This document shows positions 39,060 to 64,000 of a stretch of 64,000 bases of DNA, one piece after another. Position 1 is the stretch's first letter. Each line of letters begins with the position of its first letter. This DNA comes from Setaria digitata. Its lineage: Eukaryota > Nematoda > Chromadorea > Rhabditida > Setariidae. Position numbers and translations under genes: made by a program. The DNA lies in the NCBI GenBank assembly GCA_003640385.1, contig RCAB01000076.1, forward strand, positions 62,001 to 126,000. The letters are read 5' to 3'. Under the pieces are notes generated by a model. That model had not been told where the DNA came from, did no database searches, and saw only the letters and a program-made list of their open reading frames with translations.

Positions 39060-39556
39060 TTCAGTCACTCTAACAATTTCCTTAATGCAAGTTTCCTGAA
39101 GAAAGAAATGAAACTGAACCAGTAACAAGTCTTAGTCAAAATACATCCAACTCGAATTACTGCATCTTACCTAATCTCTCTCCCAGTCTAGGTAGCGAAA
39201 TTCCATCACTGTGTGAAGTCAAAAAACTTATCCTCATAACCCCAGTGAAGCACTACGTAAATTGTACTATTCCTGGGTGACGCTAATTTTACGATTCCTC
39301 CGACCCACTTATGTTGCATAACCATTACATGCAACGGACCGTGTTATATTCTGATTCGTCAATTTCACAAAATTCTGCGTTGTATGAGGTGTTAAGCGGA
39401 AAAGCGTACGACACGCATGTGTTTCTGGCAGTGATTTTGAAATGAGTGCATGCACGTACGTTACAGTCATGCGTGAGAAAATTGACATGATGAGAATTGT
39501 AATTGACAGGCTATTTGCATATTTTCTGTAACACGCTGTCACCTCATTGCAGGACC
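39060..39556. other. Divergent promoter region of pfd-5 and WDR7
   Basis: Short upstream region shared by two divergently transcribed genes. It should contain both promoters. A CATTGCAG acceptor ends at 39552, four bases before the WDR7 start codon. Confidence 0.5.
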
Positions 39557-48413
<8,857 letters not shown>

Positions 48414-48512
48414 TAACTTAAATATTTTCAGATTTATTTTTTCATTAAGAATATTTTCTAGTTTGAAGGTGCATTTTGGTTCCAAGGTGATTGTCATTTT
48501 GGAAGTCGAGTG

Positions 48513-48560
48513 TGTTCTGGTTGTAAACTTTGGCTTTGGCCAAAGTTTACAACCAGAACA
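48513..48560. repeat. Perfect 22-bp inverted repeat with 4-base loop
   Basis: TGTTCTGGTTGTAAACTTTG begins the left arm, which runs on into GC; the loop is TTTG and the right arm is the exact reverse complement. It probably lies in the 3' UTR or just beyond the end of WDR7. The loop is too small for a typical microRNA precursor. Confidence 0.9.
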
Positions 48561-50073
48561 TCCCACAACTGAATAATGGATCTTTTTCTCAAGAACTTCT
48601 CTTGAAAGTTGTTTCTATTGCAAGAATCTAGGAAATATTCTATCTTTAAGGTAACTGCTTTCATGTCTCGGAACTTTCTTTGGCTGTACATTTCTTGAAT
48701 ACTCTTCTCGACCATCCATTCCTACTTTCTAATACATGTTGATAAATTGTTTTCGTGTCACTTCATCATAACCTTCCGATATCACTTGACTCTATACATC
48801 TTTAATTTTGTTAGTTCTATAAGCATGTAATCGTCAAGTCATAATCATAATGCAGCCGAACACTAAAGACCTCAGCTGAGTGTACACGGCGATCCGTGTA
48901 GAAGTTGTATGATATATGTTTCTGTGTTATTATCTAGTTCAATAGCTTAGGCTAAATGTTTTTTATTGATTTCGCATTACGTCTAAGCTGCAAAATATTC
49001 ATTCAAAGAATGATTGAAACGGAGCATGAACGCTTCCAGGTGTTACTGCTCTGATGTCTTATAAAAGCAATGGTAGCCATTGATGGCAACGGTGATTTAT
49101 ATTCATCGGCGTAACTGAAAAGTTCCACTTGCTTACTGCTGTATTCCAGGATTGGCCCTGTACAAGTATTCCCTCCTAAGTTTCATTAACAATAATAATT
49201 TCATCTTCCATAATAATGTTTCATAGGTTTATTAACAAGGAATAGGTTTTCTTTCACAATAAAATCAGTTCAGAATGTCCAACTGAAGGTAAAATCTAGC
49301 GTTGTTTTCGATGAAGTTCACCTGGAGAAAAGTGAAAATTCATCAAGACGGAAGTGAAGGCAGTAACAGGGGTTAGCAAGTATGTAAGGCGGCTGATTTG
49401 CAGGCTTTGATTTTATGTAAAAGTTCATTGCATGCCTTTTATATTTCATTAAGAAATCACGGAGAATGTGGAATGTCCATACCAGACTATGATGAAACAG
49501 TTCATGCCCTCCATAATTTATTAGCGGTAGTGCCGGTTTCTTTCATGCTTCCTAACATTTCGAATCGCAAGTCAAGTTAGCTATTATTTATTGATCACAT
49601 CGATGAGCAAAGATATTCTAAAATAAAGAGATAATCACGTGTCCGGAACAAATAACAATATCAACCTGGGAGAAAGTAACTGCGAACCAAAAGTAGGTGA
49701 GGGTGTATATAGGGTTAGGGCGAGCTACACGTATCAGGAGGAAGAGTACGACCACTTAGCATTTCAAGCGGTATCTACTCATCAGTGAAATCGAATTTTC
49801 CACATTTTCATTAAAAGGTCACACATATTGTTTGCATTCTCATCTTTTTTTTATGCAACTAGCAGCGAAATGCATTCCTCCCTCTCTCTATGTTTGTGTT
49901 GTGTATCTTTCTGCCAGTGCATTCAACTCCATGTTTCCAAAAACAAATCCAAAATGAAAGAATCACTAAACAACCAAACGAAAAATCACAACTTTTTAAC
50001 AACATATCACAATACCAAATTAGAAGGGTAAATTACTGATAACATAATAGATACCGAAACAACTGACTAATAA

Positions 50074-50079
50074 TTTATT
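50074..50079 (-). terminator. Candidate polyadenylation signal of the neurobeachin gene
   Basis: TTTATT on the plus strand is AATAAA on the minus strand, about 145 bases past the stop codon. Confidence 0.45.
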
Positions 50080-50224
50080 TCCCTTGTGGAGATTAGCAGT
50101 GAAACTGGATGACCGCTCAAGGAAACCTAACGAGTGTTGTCAGCAGCATTCTACTGAACATAATGCTAAACTAGTGCAAGACTAAAAAGCCAAATAAGGT
50201 CGTAAATGACCACTAATTTCGAAA

Positions 50225-55833
<5,609 letters not shown>

Positions 55834-58800
55834 CTGCAAAATCAGCAATGCATGACTACTTTCACGAAATCAATGATATTTAACTAATTAATTGAACTAC
55901 TGTCATGCCATGATTCAGAGAGAAAAATAAAGTCAGTCAAATTAGGGACATTCATCCAATAAAAGAACAAAAGATGGTGACAATGCCACGCACTGATCCG
56001 ATCATTATTTGTGTCATTAAAGCAAGCTAAACAAAATGTTACGTTCACCTTCACTTTTTCACAATCATATATTGTTATCAGTCTTGTCATCAGTTTATTT
56101 CTCTCCTTCCCATCTCCTCTATCTTCACCTCTATCATTCTAATTCAGTCCTTCCGCTTCCACTCATTTCATTAAATTGATTTGAAATTTCAAACAAATCG
56201 AGTGGATGACAATCACAACCATTCGTTCTGATGACCATAAAATATAAATGGATGGGCGGATCCAATGAATGACACATACGAGCAATGGGAGGAATGGCAA
56301 TTGGATTACGGTAAATGATGATAGCAGCGATGGAAGTTCAGAAGATTGCAATTCTCGACTCTCGATACTGAATGGAAGGAAATAGTACGATGGACGGATG
56401 GGCAACTTAATGCTACAAACCAATGCAGATACAATCAACAAAAGGGAACTGTGCGCACTGCAAATTATCTGCCATAAGAAATTAAAAACAGAAATTCTGC
56501 CTTTTCGCAATATCGCAAATAATCAGTGATTTATTATTTAAAAAGCTCCATATAAGAAAAATAGACCGCAAAAAGAATGAATCCAACTGGTCTCTACGAA
56601 GGCCGCAGTGTTGCACTGTTTTAATTCACTTCTACAGATTTTCATCGACACAATGGACGGTACTTTCAGTTCCCAGCTTAACAATACTTGTATGCTGAAT
56701 TCTTTCAATAAACAGACAGCTGTTATGATGATTTAATAGTGCACCTAAACCTCAAGAAGTGCAAATCGTCTTCTGCTGTCACGTGTAAAATGACTGCCAA
56801 ATCATATGTGGAAAGGATCAATGGTCAATGGAGATGCATAAGAGCAATTATATGTGAATAATTTATTTGAAAATGACTCGATCCCTGCCTGGTCTTGATA
56901 TTAGAAGGAAATACGAACGGTCTGATGCCATGTGTGCGGTGCCTCAGTCAGGTGCTCACTGATCAATGATCCAGGCACAGCTAGACTCCCATCGGTTGCA
57001 GCAATTATCATATCATGGGCTACCAATATGAGCAATGACCAGAAAATTACTCGAGCTGGTCGGTCGAGAATTTCATCATGCACCGGAGACAGAGAGAGCA
57101 CCCAATTGAATAATTATACCATTTCAGTTGTGCCCCGAGTACTCAGCAGTAGCAGTCAATCACTTACTGCACTGCTTGCTTCTTACTTTGCAAATGGTGC
57201 AATCTCAGGCCATCATCGAAAATTAGCAGGAAGATGCACCACCAAATCCCGAAACTTCTAGTAAACAATTCATTTCTCTCTTAATTTTTCTTTCAAATTC
57301 CCTTTTTTCTCCTTTTAAACAACCTTTTCATTGCAACAATGAAAAAAGATTGGGATTTTAATTAAAAATTTTCTTCACGTTATCACTTATACCCACTCCT
57401 ACGGTTAGTGTATCAATAAACGACAAAGTTCCTTTCATTCTATCAACCTCTTGCAACAGACTACCATCAACATTTAACGTATGACTGCCCCTATGAAATC
57501 TTTAATTACATTGTAAAATGCAGTGATAAATTTCTAATGCAAGATCTAATTTATATCAAATGCGCGAAATAGACAGTCAGTCGATTGCTCTCAGCTTTCA
57601 TCTTCCCTTTAAATGACGTTAAAGGATAAGTCAGAAGCGAAGATGAAGATAGCAGCGGTCATTTCAGAGGATACTGCAAGGATCATTACAATGAAATTTG
57701 TGTGATGAATTCAGCAATGAGCACAGAAACTTTCCCGTCCGCTATCGTCACCTTGTAGTAATGAAATGAAAAAATAATGGCTTTGGGCATTATTACACCA
57801 CAAAAAAATAGGAACCGCCTGCTAAGTCCATATATCAATACACACCGAATGCTTATAATTAATGATGCACAGCTTCTTTCGCTCTCTTCAACAACTTGAA
57901 ATTTTCATTCCAAAACTATACCTACATGAAATTACTCAGCAACTGGCAGGCATTGTTATAATTGGCCAATTAGCCAACTGCGGAAACGAACAAATCGACT
58001 TTTTTGTAATTATGTGTATCTGATCCATAAACTATTGCTCTCTGTATAACCCAAAATTTAAACTTAGGGGTAAGCTGGACTATTTAATAATGTCCCAAGC
58101 GACTGAGGGTTACAGTTATATAAAAATTATAAAACGAATAGAAATAACGGATGAAGGTAAAATTTAAAAGAAAAACAGAAAAGGTTTTGTCTAAGTAAGA
58201 AAAAAGAAATTACTTGATTCTGAAAAATTAACTGATGAAAAAATGGAATTCTTTGCTAAATTAAGAAGAAAACAAAATGTGAAAAATAACCAGTTAATAA
58301 CCATAAACTGATACAGTTATATTGCTTTCATTTATTTCTGTCAAGAAGCAGTAGTTACCAAGAGAATTATGCAAAATGACAAGTTTTTGCTCAAAAAATA
58401 CAAAACTGATCCAGTGAATTACTGAGTTCTGAAAAATGATTTTCGTCAGTCAAAGGTCACGACAGGTCATAATTATTGATGGACATAGTGACGTTATCAC
58501 GAAGACAATCAGTGCGGTCATCTACTCTCCCAGTGCTCCTTGATTTGTGTCTATGTTAACAGTGGCAGATTTGTGAAGGCTATGAAGGCTAACGGTTTTT
58601 TAATTTACCACTGTAATGAATGACGAAATATCAATGAAGCAACAATATCGAATAGTTTCAGTAGCTCTAACTGAAGATTCACTGCAGGTATGTGTATACC
58701 TAAAAGGAGAGAGAAAAACTATGATAAATGCGCCAAAGACTGTAAGAATAAATGAGTGGATTCCTCAGGCAATGGTGATAAGGTGTGTCATCAGAGAGGA

Positions 58801-59039
58801 CTGGGAAATGTCAAATGATGACTCCTTCTGAAACAACAGCAAAGAATGCTTCTTAGCAAGGAAGCATGTAGTAGATTCTGATCTGGAATCAGTGAAAAAA
58901 CAGGTAGACTAAGCTAACCCAGCAAGCAAAGGATACGGTCACAAGGAAGGAAAGCAAGAAGAGAGGTTGGATGGATGGATGGATGCCATCTATTATTTAA
59001 CAGGTAGATTGACGAACAGGGCGGAGTTCGGGTGCACAC

Positions 59040-59200
59040 AGACACAGACAGACAGACAGACACATCAATGACATGACATGCGCTCCCCATTACCCATCAC
59101 GGGCTGCACGAGATACGGGCGGTATCTCTCTGCAACGGTGCTTTGCTGCTAATAATGGTAATGATGGTGATAATGATAATGATAATGATGATGGCGGTGA
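59040..59200. repeat. Two microsatellites upstream of mab-21
   Basis: An ACAG tetranucleotide run at about 59040-59064 and a GATAAT/GATGGT run at about 59155-59200. They produce histidine/tyrosine- or aspartate/asparagine-rich open frames with no coding value. Confidence 0.8.
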
Positions 59201-59645
59201 TGAGGTCGGTTGTAGTGGCCATGACGGTCATGAGGGAAAGGGAACTTCGACTTGATGACTAACTGATAATAGTTTATGCTAGTGTTAGACGAATATGAGC
59301 AGTATAGATGTTGTGTTGAAAAGGAGCCTAGTAGGAGCATCAGCATCAGTGTCAGTTGGAGCTCGGCTTCTCAGAGGGAAGGATGTCTCTGTGCCAGTTC
59401 GAAGCTATTCTATGAGCTCAGGCCAGCTATCAACTCTTTCAACATCTCATTCCTTTTAGATTTCTGAAAAAAAGATAAGAAAACCGAATAAATCCCTAGC
59501 GATTGCCAGTAAAACTGCTGTTAAAAGACACTAGGAAGAACAGCAGCAATCATCTTAACATATCATCACCACTGTCATCTTTCATTATCATTAAAAAGTT
59601 GTGTTTTAACAGTTGCTGTCCGCCCTATCCTTTTCTATTGAATTT

Positions 59646-59667
59646 TTTTCTTTTTTTTTTTTTTTAG
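59646..59667 (+). promoter_or_regulatory. Likely trans-splice acceptor of mab-21
   Basis: A long T run ending in TTTTTAG lies 56 bases before the ATG at 59724. Between it and the start are two out-of-frame ATGs. Confidence 0.5.
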
Positions 59668-59723
59668 TTATGCGATGATTTTTGGGCTTTACGACGACCT
59701 ATACAGCAACCAAACAGGCAACA

Positions 59724-62700
59724 ATGCTAGGCCAAAATGCTGCCGTTACCTCTTACCAAATATCGCATTATTTCAATGAAAGGGTAGCTGCCCGAAAAAG
59801 CCACGTACATAAGGCTATCTATATGATCGCTAAGATTGTCCAGGAGATTCTTAAAGAAGTTGAGGCACAGGAACCGCGATTCATCTCTACACTTATCGAA
59901 AATAACGGCCGATATGAAGGGGTAAGCAATTCCAAACCATCCTTGCCCACATTTCTTTCAACGATGTTACCTTCTAATGAATATTTGTTATTTAAAGATT
60001 TCAAAATGAATGCAGTCCAAGATTTCAAAGACTCATAAAGAAAGGAAACAAATACTCAAATTTGCACTGCAAACCATGGAGATGATTTAGTTTAATTTCT
60101 GTTCCTTACCGCAATAATCATTCTCCTTCATCCACTCAGCTTCACCTTCTCCTTTATCTCAGTGTCCAAATCTTCCGATCCTTTTCTTTTTATCTAAGAT
60201 AGAATTGTATTCTGCCTTAACACACTCCATCTTTTAAAATCAGAACAATAAAAACGATGTAAGGAAGCAAACTGACAATTCTTAAGATATTATCTTCATG
60301 TGTCAATTTGACAGATAACCTATCGTCGCATCATCATTATCATGAAAAAATGGCCCTTGATAACATCCTTGATAAATCCTATTTGACATAAGTTGCAAAT
60401 TGAAGGACACTTGTCCCTTCCAAATAATAATTTTATTCTGTCTGGTTCAATGCCCAGGTATAATTCGAAGACTCAAAGCTCAAGAATCTGACCCTTGCAA
60501 TGCTTATTAAAAAGCTTTTTGACTCAAAAACTCAGAGAATCAAGAAAGTTGATTCGTCAAACTACAATAATCACATATGAATAGAGAATAAATTTATCTG
60601 CATTAAATAAAAAAAGATTTTAACTTCCTAAACAGTGAATAACCAATGATGAATTATACATAACCTTGCCAATACCTTGTAATCCGAACTTTCTTCCCGT
60701 CTGAGACTGACAGTCACAATTTCAGATTATAGTGCACTCACCATGCGAGTATGAAGTAATCCTATATCTCAATCAAATGGGAGTATTCAATTTTGTGGAT
60801 GATGGGTCCATTCAAGGATGTGCCGTCCTGAAGCTAAGCGATGGTCGAAAACGATCTATGTCTTTATGGGTGGAATTTATTACTGCCAGTGGTTACTTAT
60901 CAGCAAGAAAAATCCGAAGTCGTTTTCACACCTTGGTAGGACAAAGCGTGGAGAAGTCACAGTACCGCGATATTTGCAAGATGGTACCTGATACCAGTGA
61001 CGTTAAGCTGAGGATACACGACGATTATATCGTCCAGATCACCTGTGCATTTCGATGTAATGGAATTTGGCCTCGAAGTGCAAGCCACTGGCCTCGAAGC
61101 AATATTCCTTGGCCAAATCCATCCATTGCTAATGAAGTGAAAAGTGAGGGTTTCGATTTGTTCAGCAAGGAAACTAATGCCGCTCAGAATCAACCCAATA
61201 AACAGGTCTGTTTCGGAAACTGCTTTCGAAGAAAACTCCATTTCCTCCATCAAATAACTCTGTATTTTATTTCAAGTCAACACCTCTGGTCCTAAAAAGA
61301 AAAGAAAACGCTAACGTGAAGGCCTAGTGGTTTTCGTCCACTTCCCCTACATCTTTGCAAAAATGCTGAAGCCCAAACGTAAACCAGCCAGATACAATTA
61401 TACAGCAATCTATATCTAATGTTTCTTGTTTCTGTTGCAATAAGCAATCATATTTCTGGTGGAGTTGCTTACTACAAAAGGAAAAAAAAAAGCTTTAGGA
61501 GATAGAAGTTTCTATTATACCCTTCAATCAAAATACCCTTAAATAAGTTTCAAAAAATGGTAAAAATTTTCTACATTTACTTTTGCAGGAAATTTTCAAA
61601 AAATTGAAATCGATTAAATTCAAACATCCATCTGAGTATGTGTAAATTTCGGCGATTAAACCATGCATCTCTCCCTTGAAAAGTAGCGGAACATTTCACT
61701 AATTCGATTAACTCTCCGGGCGGAGCACACTCCACTTTGTGCGCTACCGTAATACATTATTTATAGCACCTTATAATGTCATTCGTGTCATTGATTTTGC
61801 ACAAATGGACACCTTCTTTTTTGAAGACAGGCAGTCTACAAATTTTGTATGTATTATTTGAAATCGTTCAGTTCAGGGAACACAGAATGACTTCACTTGG
61901 TCCTTTAGATCGCAATCTGGCCCAGCAACGGTGCCATGGATTGAAAGGCAATATTAACATTCATGGCAATCAAGCAATAGCCTCAGGAATAATATTAGGT
62001 AGCTTCACAACTGCAAAATACTACTACCTCAACAAGAAATAAACAAATGGGTCAGACAAAAAATTTGAATTCGAAATCGGGAAGGAAAAAAGAAAAAATG
62101 AAGCATAAGCACAGCATTCAAATCTGATTACCACCTGTAAATGACTATCGAATGGAAGATAATTTGTAATGTATGACCTTTTTCGACATGGATCGTCAAG
62201 GAGAAAAAGAAATCAATTAGTACTGATTATGGGTGGGTTCGTATCACTGATTAATTACAGGCCAGTTCGATGGAAGGTGACGCGTGGGCGATGAGTTTAC
62301 ACCATGCGGAGAATACACTACTGCAGCATGGCAGTAGACGTAAATCGTTTTCGATTTTGAAATGCCTACGCGACACGCATCTCGATTTCCCGCAATCACC
62401 GATCACTAATTACATTTTGAAAACACTACTACTGTTTGAATGTGAGAAACATTACAATGAATATGAATGGGAGGAACGATTTATCGGTGATCGAGTCATT
62501 GGTACTTTGATATAATTGTTGAAACTAAACTGAAAAATCATAGCAAACCAAAATCTAGTTTTCATGGAAAATTCTACTATTACAGGTTGACTTCGAACCT
62601 CCACTTTGAACAATAATTCTTGTCAAAACAAGCTACCAATTTATCTACCAGTTTTGTAAAAGAAGAGTAGCAAACTGCACATTATATCAAACTGTTAATA

Positions 62701-63370
62701 AATAATTAGCCTCTTAATTCCTTTTTTTTTCTTTTCAAGAATGTTCAGAAGCTCTGATTTAGAAATTTGTTTCATAATATTATAAAAGCCATCTCATAAT
62801 AACTTCTATTGAGACCCGACGACACGAAAGCCTTTTAGAACAGCGAAGATCACAATATTCGTCCTCGTTCACTAAGTGCACATAAGCAGAGGGAAAGCTA
62901 GTCAGATATTATATCTTTGGATGAATTATTACTATAAAACACTAAATATAGCAAAACTTTCCTATCTCTCGTCTCTTTACTCTCTCTCGAAAGTGAAATA
63001 TTTGGAAAAATGTAATCTTCCCAAGTTGTAGAACGGAAATTCAGTTCCGATACTCTGCTGTATTTTTACTATTCTTACCAGCATTTTTTGTTATCTCTTC
63101 TAATGCTTAGAATTTTTACACTAAAACTTAACCAAAGAATTTAAGCTAGACTTTCATAGAATAGTTATCGATCTTTCTGGCTTGTTTACTTCAGGTGTGC
63201 TGTTACAACTGGTATCCTGTTTACAATGTCGAAAATGTCCGCATTACTTCCTGCCTCAGCTGGATCTTCTCAAGGGAGAGCCAGCACATCTTCTCGATCA
63301 AAGCGCAAAGATTACTTGGAATCTTGTTCGACAACTGATCCTCAATGTACGCGCTCTTGAATCCTTATAA
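59724..63370 (+). CDS. mab-21: MAB-21 developmental regulator (Mab-21 nucleotidyltransferase-fold family)
   Basis: Cell-fate regulator first found in male tail sensory rays of C. elegans; the family shares the cGAS-like nucleotidyltransferase fold. Four exons in phase, 59724-59921, 60726-61205, 62261-62501 and 63195-63370, give 364 aa (human MAB21L1/2 359). Conservation is very high. Examples are EILKEVEAQEPRFISTL, YLNQMGVFNFVDDGSI, GCAVLKLSDGRKRSMSLWVE, FITASGYLSARKIRSRFHTL, DTSDVKLRIHDDYIVQIT, GIWPRSASHWP, LKTLLLFECEKH, GDRVIGVLLQLVSCLQCRKC and PHYFLPQLDLL. The start MLGQNAAV is chosen because a stop lies upstream in frame. It is transcribed opposite to neurobeachin and apparently lies inside one of its introns. 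Confidence 0.98.
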
Positions 63371-64000
63371 TCCTAACAAATCCCTAATTTCTCTTGCTTT
63401 TCTAAAATTGACAGAAATTTCCAACTACTAAATTTCGTTTCTTTTCCTTGTTAAAAAACTGCAATAACGAAGACGACAAATAAATTACTACGGGGTTTTT
63501 TCATTATTAAAAAAAAAAAGAAAAAAACGACACTCCATTTTTTTGGTGCTGTTAAAGTCCTGTAAATGCGCTCAACTACAAATAGGCCATTTTCCCGATG
63601 TTTCATTTTATTTTTAATGCTCAAAACAAAATTTCTGTACGTGTTTGTGCATGTATGCATATTTTCGTAATTTCCGATTTGAATATTTTCAGCTGCAAAT
63701 AAGTTTATTTGTAGTTAAATGTTGCTGTGATTGTACTGCTCAATTGGAACGAACCGATGAATGCTTAATATTCAGCTTTTTTTTTTCTGATAAAATTATT
63801 GCTTGAGTCAGAAAATTTATGGCATCAATTTCATAGGGCTTTTATAATTTACTTGGCCATCAAAGGTAGTATACTTGCAACATTTACCCAATATCTACCA
63901 TCAATGATTCACCGCATCCATCTACATTTAATTTTTCTCTGCATAAAGCATAAGACTAGGAAGTTCTAAACCAAAATCAAACAAAACGAAACAAAAAAAG
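63371..64000. other. Downstream region of mab-21 to window end
   Basis: AT-rich 3' flank of mab-21, with homopolymer runs. No neurobeachin exon or other gene is recognised. Confidence 0.6.

Larger units (their letters stand above)
48414..50224. other. Intergenic region between convergent WDR7 and neurobeachin genes
   Basis: No coding exon recognised. It contains a perfect hairpin about 100 bases after the WDR7 stop codon (48513-48560). Confidence 0.6.
55834..59723. other. Presumed neurobeachin intron and upstream region of mab-21
   Basis: Nearly 4 kb without a recognisable exon on either strand. I looked for the missing neurobeachin PH-domain start on the minus strand and did not find it. 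Simple repeats occur at about 59040-59064 (ACAG) and 59155-59200 (GATAAT/GATGATG). By position it should contain mab-21 control elements. Confidence 0.6.

Noticed and set aside
59149..59346. Histidine/tyrosine-rich minus-strand frame
   Set aside because: It is the translation of a GATAAT/GATGGT microsatellite.

Overview
The window is eukaryotic and looks like draft genome sequence of a parasitic nematode, most likely a spirurid/filarial worm. It is AT-rich and contains a few N characters. Genes are cut into many small exons by short introns ending in TTTCAG-type acceptors. Several start codons lie just downstream of a polypyrimidine-AG site that fits spliced-leader trans-splicing. The ATP synthase c precursor begins with a nematode-style transit peptide. 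The species call is inference. Nearly every real gene is broken into exons too short to be recognised singly. I rebuilt twelve gene models by joining exons at splice sites and checking reading phase and family similarity from memory. No alignment was run.

Layout. 2.3-7.5 kb (+): acetyl-CoA synthetase, complete (14 exons, 686 aa). 8.3-10.6 kb (+): a divergent, truncated acetyl-CoA synthetase-like protein (426 aa) that keeps the reading frame but has lost the adenylation motifs. 11.0-11.5 kb (-): mitochondrial ATP synthase subunit c. 12.4-13.7 kb (+): glycolipid-transfer-protein domain protein. 14.9-17.5 kb (-): FBXO28-like F-box protein. 19.8-22.6 kb (-): goliath/GRAIL-type PA-TM-RING E3 ligase with an uncertain 5' end. 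22.6-31.4 kb: a gene-poor stretch of almost 9 kb. 31.4-33.8 kb (+): DHHC palmitoyltransferase. 34.8-37.4 kb (-): exosome subunit RRP45/EXOSC9. 38.1-39.1 kb (-): prefoldin subunit 5. 39.6-48.4 kb (+): WDR7/rabconnectin-3 beta (26 exons, 1334 aa), with a 43-bp minisatellite in intron 2. 50.2-55.8 kb (-): the C-terminal 770 aa of a neurobeachin/LRBA-type BEACH-WD40 protein, whose upstream exons are not seen in the window. 59.7-63.4 kb (+): mab-21, complete, apparently nested on the opposite strand in the upstream intron of the neurobeachin gene.

How the genes relate. Most are housekeeping or membrane-traffic genes. WDR7 (V-ATPase regulation and vesicle acidification), neurobeachin (endosomal and synaptic traffic), the DHHC enzyme (membrane anchoring) and the PA-RING ligase (endolysosomal ubiquitination) all act on membranes. 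EXOSC9 and prefoldin 5 act in RNA decay and protein folding and may be co-transcribed. The most notable items are the mab-21-in-neurobeachin nesting, which mirrors MAB21L1/NBEA and MAB21L2/LRBA in vertebrates; the acetyl-CoA synthetase pseudoenzyme next to its parent gene; the intronic minisatellite; two perfect inverted repeats lying between convergent gene pairs; and two introns that need GC donors. No prokaryotic, viral, transposase or CRISPR content was recognised.
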